7,548 nucleotides of DNA from a bacterium (GTDB lineage Bacteria > Bacillota > Clostridia > Oscillospirales > Acutalibacteraceae): positions 1-7,548 of the forward strand of contig JAHKXX010000197.1 of assembly GCA_020627425.1 (NCBI GenBank). The letters run 5' to 3'. Position 1 is the stretch's first letter; every line of letters begins with the position of its first letter. A model generated the notes under the pieces. That model was not told the origin of the DNA. It worked only from the letters and a program-made list of their open reading frames with translations, and did no database searches. Below, in pieces: positions 1 through 5,600 of this stretch. The position numbers and the translations under genes are program-made.

Positions 1-429
1 CTGCCGGATGAATAATGATTCTACCGCTAAAAATGCAAGAGAAATCACCCATTTTGCCGTAAGCTCAAGGTACAGCGTATTATCCGGAGAAGCATATGAA
101 TGAATTATATGTGTTAAAAGGCCTCCAAATGAAAATAATGCCATATTGCTGATAAAAATAAATAACAGCTTCAGCTTATTGGTATTAAACGCTGAAAGAT
201 ACAATACAAGCGCAGGTATAAGGAAGATGAACAGCGGTGTATTCGGATCTATACCAAAAAGCTGCTCCAAAATGCCCATAATTACCGAAGCTACAGCCGC
301 AGCACCGATAACAGACGGTATGAGCACACTCACTTTAAGCCTGCTGTATTTCAGTACGGGCAGCATACACATAATTGCAGCCGGAATGACAACAGCATAA
401 TCAAAAATGTAAAACAGCAGATCATTCAT
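1..429 (-). CDS. Probable sensor histidine kinase, N-terminal membrane domain (partial, cut by left window edge)
   Basis: An open frame of 143 codons on the minus strand starts with ATG at 429-427 and runs off the left edge without a stop. The protein starts MNDLLFYIFDYAVVIP and is very hydrophobic. About five membrane segments can be drawn, near residues 5-26, 33-54, 65-81, 86-109 and 125-141, with short charged loops such as KYSRLK and NTNKLKL. A Shine-Dalgarno AGAGG (437-441) lies 7 bases before the ATG, and the start is 2 bases past the stop of the LytTR regulator, so the two are surely co-transcribed. LytTR regulators are usually paired with GHKL-type kinases of the AgrC/ComD kind, which have a multi-pass N-terminal sensor and a C-terminal ATPase. 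The ATPase part would lie outside the window, so the kinase call rests on context. It could instead be another polytopic membrane protein. Confidence 0.6.
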   Translation of the reverse strand, partial: MNDLLFYIFDYAVVIPAAIMCMLPVLKYSRLKVSVLIPSVIGAAAVASVIMGILEQLFGIDPNTPLFIFLIPALVLYLSAFNTNKLKLLFIFISNMALFSFGGLLTHIIHSYASPDNTLYLELTAKWVISLAFLAVESLFIRQ

Positions 430-431
430 AG

Positions 432-1142
432 CTATACCTCTGAAAGCATTTTCCTGAATTGCCAGTCATAAAAAGCCTGTTTAGTCTCTCTTATTTTTCT
501 TCTGCTGACGGGTACCCTGTCTCCGCTCACCGTCACACATTCCTGTTCGCTTATGTGCGATATGTTTTCAAAATTTACTATTACTCCTCTTCCTGCAATA
601 AAGAACGACGGATATGAAAGGAGAGTCTGAGAAAGCTCGTTAAAGGATATCCGCACCTTTCTCAGCGCTGATTTTGTATATATATCGCAGTAGTTCAGAT
701 TGGAATATATGTAAAATATCTCGTCAAGGAGAAATTTATTCCCGGATATGTCTATCACTCCACCGCGTTTTCCGAGTGCAGTCCTTGCTTCATCAAGCAC
801 CTGCATTATCCGTTCCTTTGTATAAGGCTTGATGATATAATCAAATGTATGGCACGGAAATGCCTGAGCCATAAATTCCTTACTTGAAGTTATAAATACA
901 AGCAGGGTATCAATACTGGTTCTTCGCAGGGATCTTGCTGTTTCAATACCGTTCTGCCCGTCCATCATAATATCCATAAAAACTATGTCGAATCTGTTTT
1001 TGTCATATTCCTCTGTAAAAGCCTCGCCGCTGTCAAAGAGGGTAACAGTCGTCTGCATTCCGTTTTGCTGTGACCAGCCTTGTATATACTTTTTCAGCAG
1101 CTCAATTTCCTGACGGTTATCATCAACGATCGCTATTTTCAT
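432..1142 (-). CDS. LytTR-family response regulator (AgrA/LytR/VirR type)
   Basis: The 236-residue protein has two domains, the usual size for the family. Residues 1-120 are a CheY-like receiver: acidic pair D7-D8, phosphoacceptor D57 in FDIVFMDIMMDG, the conserved Thr/Ser at T85 (VFITSS), and K105-P106 in DYIIKPY. Residues about 130-230 form a LytTR DNA-binding domain, recognised by the stretch from the LLDEIFYIYS strand through FFIAGRGVIVNFENI to the terminal VPVSRRKIRETK motif. The family binds DNA as dimers at two 9-bp direct repeats, usually to activate transcription of virulence, bacteriocin, competence or surface genes. The start is supported by an AAGGAG (1149-1154) 7 bases upstream. 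It overlaps the ClC gene by 20 bases, a sign of translational coupling. Its likely target is the repeat at 2478-2506. The signal and exact regulon are unknown. Confidence 0.95.
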   Translation of the reverse strand: MKIAIVDDNRQEIELLKKYIQGWSQQNGMQTTVTLFDSGEAFTEEYDKNRFDIVFMDIMMDGQNGIETARSLRRTSIDTLLVFITSSKEFMAQAFPCHTFDYIIKPYTKERIMQVLDEARTALGKRGGVIDISGNKFLLDEIFYIYSNLNYCDIYTKSALRKVRISFNELSQTLLSYPSFFIAGRGVIVNFENISHISEQECVTVSGDRVPVSRRKIRETKQAFYDWQFRKMLSEV

Positions 1143-2373
1143 GCTTTTCTCCTTGGTTTTCTTTTGATAATAAAAGCTTCGGCGTCGGAATAAATGCTGC
1201 TACGACGGCAGCAAAAAGCATTATCGGTACAAGTCTCACGGGAAATACTATCATAAGAAGTAAAACTGTTGCAAGGGGTTTTTTAAGCGTATGCCCGACA
1301 AGTGCAGCAGTTACGGCAGAACAGCAGAATACCATATCTATCCCGATAAAGCTGCTCATTGCACAGCCGATACATATTCCGCAGAAAATCACCGGAAAGA
1401 AATGACCGCCCTTTAGTCCCGAATCAATACAGATGTTTGTAAGAAACAGCTTTACTACAGCAATTATCAGAAGCATAGTAGCACCGATAGTTCCGGCTTG
1501 TGCTGTGACGATAGTGATCTGATGCTCACCGGAAAACATTGTCAGCGGAATGAATGTACCGCAAAGCCCCAGAAGCAGACCGCCGCATACACCACGAAGT
1601 ATTACAAAGCGTTTCAGTCTCCCTTCAAGCAGGGATGTCAGCTTTTTGAAGGAGAAAAACAGATAACCTGCTATGACCCCGATAAGTGCAAGGGGAACAC
1701 CGTACAGATATTGTTCTATCGGGATCCCGTCAAACTTCATACTCTCCATACCCGATGACGTTCCTGTAAGCCTGTTGAGCAGAAGAAAAATTCCAAGCGA
1801 GCTGAGAATAGCCGTAAGATAGAGGACTATCTTTGAGGTTCTCGGAAGTGTTGTATCCTTTTCGGATTCTATAGGCTCAATAAAGCCGAACATCGGCGAA
1901 CGGAATATAGTGCCGAGAGTTGCGCTCATACCTATTGCCGTCAGCTCGTCCGTTTCCTTTTTGAATTTTTTAAGCTTGTCCCCTACCCAAGTGCAAAGTC
2001 CTGCAATTATGCCGGTAAGTCCTGCCTCGGGTCCTATGCTTGCTCCTATCAGAAGGGGAAGCAGGGCGGAAACAATAATGAAAAAAACATTTTTATAGGG
2101 ATATCGCCCTGTTTTTTTGACGCCTCCGAGAACGACCTGAAGCTCCTCGGGATAATCACCGGTTTTCTTCTTCCATAGTCCTATAAGCAGTCCGCCGACA
2201 GTGCAGACACAAAGCGTATACAGCGGAAAGCTTATTCTTGACGGGATAAAGTCCCACAACAATTCGATTCCAAGGTTCATCACCTTCAGAAATGACCAGA
2301 CTATCGCACCGACTATTACGCCGAGTGTTGCCGTGTACAGCAAAAACAAGGCATTGTTTTTCAGACTTTTCAT
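1123..2373 (-). CDS. ClC-family chloride channel / anion-proton antiporter
   Basis: This 416-residue polytopic membrane protein is the usual length for a prokaryotic ClC without CBS domains. Family landmarks are visible in order: GASIGPEAGL at 110-119 (equivalent of the GREGP anion-selectivity loop), FRSPMFGFIEP at 157-167 (equivalent of the FNAPLAG...E segment), FSGEHQI at 280-286, and GLKGGHFFP at 319-327 (the GxFxP loop). Such proteins move chloride or other anions through each subunit of a homodimer, as channels or in exchange for protons. In the first loop the position of the E. coli gating glutamate (E148) seems to be isoleucine (I113), with a glutamate three residues later (E116); the transport mechanism is therefore uncertain. 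The start is supported by AAGGAAG (2381-2387) 7 bases upstream. It is the first gene of the leftward operon and overlaps the regulator gene. The role in the operon is not evident from sequence. Confidence 0.9.
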   Translation of the reverse strand: MKSLKNNALFLLYTATLGVIVGAIVWSFLKVMNLGIELLWDFIPSRISFPLYTLCVCTVGGLLIGLWKKKTGDYPEELQVVLGGVKKTGRYPYKNVFFIIVSALLPLLIGASIGPEAGLTGIIAGLCTWVGDKLKKFKKETDELTAIGMSATLGTIFRSPMFGFIEPIESEKDTTLPRTSKIVLYLTAILSSLGIFLLLNRLTGTSSGMESMKFDGIPIEQYLYGVPLALIGVIAGYLFFSFKKLTSLLEGRLKRFVILRGVCGGLLLGLCGTFIPLTMFSGEHQITIVTAQAGTIGATMLLIIAVVKLFLTNICIDSGLKGGHFFPVIFCGICIGCAMSSFIGIDMVFCCSAVTAALVGHTLKKPLATVLLLMIVFPVRLVPIMLFAAVVAAFIPTPKLLLSKENQGEKHENSDR

Positions 2374-2387
2374 ATTATCACTTCCTT

Positions 2388-2430
2388 AGGAACTGTAAAG
2401 AAATAAAAAAGTTATTGATGAACAGTTCCT
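2388..2430 (-). repeat. Inverted repeat in the leader of the ClC operon
   Basis: AGGAACTGT (2388-2396) and ACAGTTCCT (2422-2430) are perfect 9-base inverted arms around a 25-base AT-rich loop. In the leftward transcript they would form a hairpin starting some 10 bases from the 5' end and ending just before the AAGGAAG ribosome binding site (2387-2381). No U-tract follows, so it is not a plain terminator. Each arm also reads ACAGTTCCT, 8 of 9 to the LytTR half-site consensus, so a protein-binding role is possible. Confidence 0.5.
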
Positions 2431-2445
2431 TATACTTCCATACTC

Positions 2446-2474
2446 ATTATAAACCTTTCTATGTGTCATTGCAA
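2446..2474 (-). promoter_or_regulatory. Sigma-A-type promoter of the ClC-regulator-kinase operon
   Basis: On the minus strand, a -35 TTGCAA (2474-2469, 4 of 6 to TTGACA) and a perfect -10 TATAAT (2451-2446) are separated by exactly 17 bases. The expected start of transcription is near 2439, giving a leader of about 65 bases before the ClC ATG. The LytTR-type repeats lie 4 bases upstream of the -35. Confidence 0.75.
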
Positions 2475-2477
2475 ATA

Positions 2478-2506
2478 ACCATTCGTCCCAAAAAATGACC
2501 GTTTAT
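2478..2506 (+). promoter_or_regulatory. Putative LytTR response-regulator binding site (direct repeat)
   Basis: Two 9-mers, ACCATTCGT (2478-2486) and ACCGTTTAT (2498-2506), start 20 bases apart, about two helical turns. The second fits the published LytTR consensus [TA][AC][CA]GTTN[AG][TG] at every position; the first misses only the G. The repeat is wider than the core: 2473-2490 and 2493-2510 agree at 14 of 18 positions. The spacer is 11 bases, slightly less than the usual 12-13. It lies between two divergent promoters, next to an operon encoding a LytTR regulator. Confidence 0.65.
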
Positions 2507-2516
2507 CCCATTCCCC

Positions 2517-2545
2517 TTGTTCTCATCAAGAGATTATTTTAGAAT
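2517..2545 (+). promoter_or_regulatory. Candidate promoter of the giant secreted protein gene
   Basis: TAGAAT (2540-2545, 5 of 6 to TATAAT) lies 17 bases after TTGTTC (2517-2522, only TTG matches). A weak -35 just downstream of an activator repeat is typical of LytTR-activated promoters; here 10 bases separate the second 9-mer from the -35. TATATA at 2545-2550 is an alternative -10. The leader would be about 30 bases. Confidence 0.5.
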
Positions 2546-2563
2546 ATATACAGATTCATTATT

Positions 2564-2570
2564 AAAGGAG
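2564..2570 (+). promoter_or_regulatory. Ribosome binding site of the giant protein gene
   Basis: AAAGGAG lies 9 bases before the ATG at 2580. It fixes the start; the next in-frame ATG (codon 8) would remove most of the basic N-region of the signal peptide. Confidence 0.85.
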
Positions 2571-2579
2571 TGATCAATT

Positions 2580-2693
2580 ATGAAACCAAAAGTCAGTCGG
2601 ATGGGCAAAAAAGCCCTCAGTCTGATCACGGCCTTATCCTTGTCTGTAATGATGTTTATTCTGCCGGCAAGGACATCGCTGACAGCAAATGCA
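2580..2693 (+). other. Signal peptide of the giant secreted protein
   Basis: Residues 1-38 have the classic three parts: an N-region with five Lys/Arg (K2, K4, R7, K10, K11), a hydrophobic core LSLITALSLSVMMFILPA (13-30), and a C-region ending in A-N-A before G39, a good signal peptidase I site. No lipobox cysteine is present, so Sec export with type I cleavage is expected. Confidence 0.85.
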
Positions 2694-5600
2694 GGTACGG
2701 TGGCAAATCTCATCACGGGAAGATGGAGCGCCATCGCACTTGAGTACATTGAAAGAGGCACTATGCGTGCCATAGGCTCCGCAGCGGCGCATGCGGAAAA
2801 CGAAACGATCGCTACAATTCTTACCACGACAAAAAAGTTTCTTGGAAGTCCTATGTCCAACACACTTGCGGACATCAAAAAGATGTGCGCAGAGATGAAC
2901 GCAAAGCTGGACAAAATCTCTGCAATGATGGAGAACAATCAAAATGTTCTGACGGCAAAGCTCGACGCGGTCACGGAGCAAAATCTGAAGGATAATTATA
3001 CCGCAAAGAAAAAAGAGCTTTCCGATATCAATGACAGATATGTCAAAGTTATATCGCTGTTCGAGGATTTCAATAACAAGGCGCAGGCAGTCGATCTCAA
3101 TGATCCTCAGTCGATCAACGACTTACGGCTTGCTTACGATTCACTGAATTCCATATACGAAACAGCCAACGGCATTACTACCCACACGGGGCTGCAGTTT
3201 AATTTTTCGGACGATGTGACAGGTATAGCGTCAATTATCAGTGCATATTCGCCGACCTATAATGTTGATGACAATATCTCAAATAATATTGCCATAGATA
3301 ACAAAGACGGATGGGGATCAAGAAGCAATGGTCCCTCCATGATAGATTACTATTACGATTCGATCATGTATTCCGACGCCTTTGACCACGAGGTATATGG
3401 TGATATGTCGGCTCAGTTCAGCTATGCCGCAGGTATTGCGTCAAACTATCTGGAAGCATACAGTCTCTATGTGTCCTATGCAGCCCAGCGCATATACGAG
3501 GGTAATGCCGAGGGCATTACCACCGAAAGAGACAAGCAAAGAATGGTCGATAACCTCTGGAAGGATTATGACAAGGCAAGCTATATCATCAATCGTGCGC
3601 TTGTACAGATGATAGACGACTATGACAGCAAGCTCTCCGGTATCATGAGAGGGTATGACATAAACACCACTATACATTATGATAATATCAAAGACAGCAT
3701 AGAAGGCTCCCTGCAGACAAACGGCAAGGCGTGGAGCGACGTGCAGACAAGCACTAAATCAAAGACAAGCACCAGGATGCAGGCTTATCAGCTTCGCCCC
3801 TACGGCTCGACAACTGCCTATGCTCTGAGAAAAACAAACAGCTCTCAGCCGGCAGTACAGATAAAAGACCTTTCTTACTATGCATTCAAATACAGGGTCA
3901 ATACGTTCCCCTTCTATAACAATAAGTGTACCGGCTACTCATGCGATTATTATAATCTTATGAGGACAGCTTCCTCTTCTCCGACCGGCTGGAATCCTCT
4001 GTCAAGCACAAACCAGCTGAACGGTCTTGTAAATACAAAGGCTTTTGAAAAAGTATTTACCACCGAAAGCAAGCTGTGTAATTTTGCAGAGTATCTGAAA
4101 GAACACGGTATTACAAATGATCTTCCGAAGATGGATTCAAGCAATCCGTATGCACTAAGCAAAAACTATGAATGGGATTATAAAGGCAATGGTTATATAG
4201 GCAACTGGGACATAGATATGAAATTCTACAACATCACGTCTCTCAAAAAAGGTTCAAATATGAGTGAAAGCCTGTTTGACATGGAGGACGGTATCGATGA
4301 TATAAAGAATGAGGAAACGAGCATTTTCTATACCGGTGAACCGCAGGTCGCTGTATATCTGACGCCCGGCGGTCAGCCGGCAGCCGAGGCCGCAGAGTTC
4401 CAGTATTCCGCAGTGGATTATAAGGGCAATGCCGTATCTGCTCAGAGCGGCAGAAATGTATTGAAATCCGGCGGAACTATCACGCTCAGAGTAAAACCCA
4501 ATGACGGCAAATACATAAAGAACCTGCGCCTTTGCGATCGGTTCGTTTATGACGAGGATCACAGCAAGGGCACACTCACGCAGTACATCAGCGAGGACGA
4601 CGCACTTTACAGAAGCGACTGCGGCATATATCCCGACACTGACGGCTATTATACCTTCAAGATCAACGTTCCGTTCCGTGACGGTTCCGTTGTTATGGAG
4701 CTTGCCGACGTGCCAACAAAAATTCACAGTGCTACCCTCGAAGAAAGTGAAAGCGTCGTTGACGCAACTAAATACTATGACGCAGACGGCGGTATACTCA
4801 CCTTCGGCAATATGTCCGGTGAGAAAACCATACAGGCAAATACAGGAGATCCTATATCCGTATCCGTTGTTTCCTTCACAGGGTATAAATGCACCGGCAT
4901 TGAAGTCAAGGACTCCGCAGGAAATCAATATACCGCTTCACCCGAGGATATGTCCTCATACAGTCCGGTGCACGGACAAAAGCTTTTCAGCTTTACAATG
5001 CCCGATACGGATGTGACAGTCAGGGCAGTGTACGAAGAAGCCTATACTGTAGAGCTTTCTTCCGATGAACATTCAAGCCTCAGCTTTATAAACAGCACAG
5101 GCACGGTCGATGAAACGACCGATGTCCGTTCCTACGAAACCGGTGAGACCGTAAAGCTGAAGGTAAGTACGTCAAACGGATACTGCCTCAGCAAGGTGAC
5201 CATAAGCGATTACACGAACCGCGAATATCTTTCCTGCAAGACAGACGACGAGACCATGAGCTTTAAAATGCCCGATGGCAACGTTGTAGTCGAGGCTGTC
5301 AGCGAAAAGATGGATATGAACAAATATACCGCGTCCATCAGGGAAGACAGTACCGATGCGATTGGCTTTATTGACAGTGAAGGCAATCCCTGCAATGTAA
5401 ACTCACTTCAGATATCTGTAGGAGACGAGGTCAGATTCACCTCTGACTTCAAGAAGATCACCATTAAGGACAGTACAGGCCGAGACATCGCCTATACTGC
5501 GCTTTCCGATAAAACCTACAGCTTTATCATGCCGTCATATAGTGTCGAGCTGTCTGCCGAGGTATACACCGCCTCTATTGCAGAGAGCAGCAGTGGGCGT

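Noticed and set aside
146..400. 84-codon plus-strand open frame near the left edge
   Set aside because: It is antisense to the membrane-protein frame (429 to 1), which has a ribosome binding site, strong hydrophobic segments and operon placement.
1070..1405. 111-codon plus-strand open frame across the regulator-ClC junction
   Set aside because: It is antisense to two confidently identified genes and has no recognisable domain.
2388..2430. Inverted repeat as a rho-independent terminator
   Set aside because: On neither strand does a T-run follow the stem directly, the loop is long (25 bases), and the element lies in a leader rather than after a gene.
2534..2981. Two overlapping minus-strand open frames of 134 and 115 codons at the start of the giant gene
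   Set aside because: Both are antisense shadows of the signal peptide and helical region; one runs through the candidate promoter and ribosome binding site of the real gene.
4254..4928. 224-codon open frame on the minus strand
   Set aside because: It lies wholly antisense to the giant secreted protein gene, whose frame has a signal peptide, domain repeats and a good ribosome binding site. The antisense product is cysteine- and valine-rich with no recognisable domain.
4549..5016. 155-codon plus-strand open frame
   Set aside because: It is a Thr/Ser/Arg-rich out-of-frame reading inside the giant gene with no ribosome binding site of its own.
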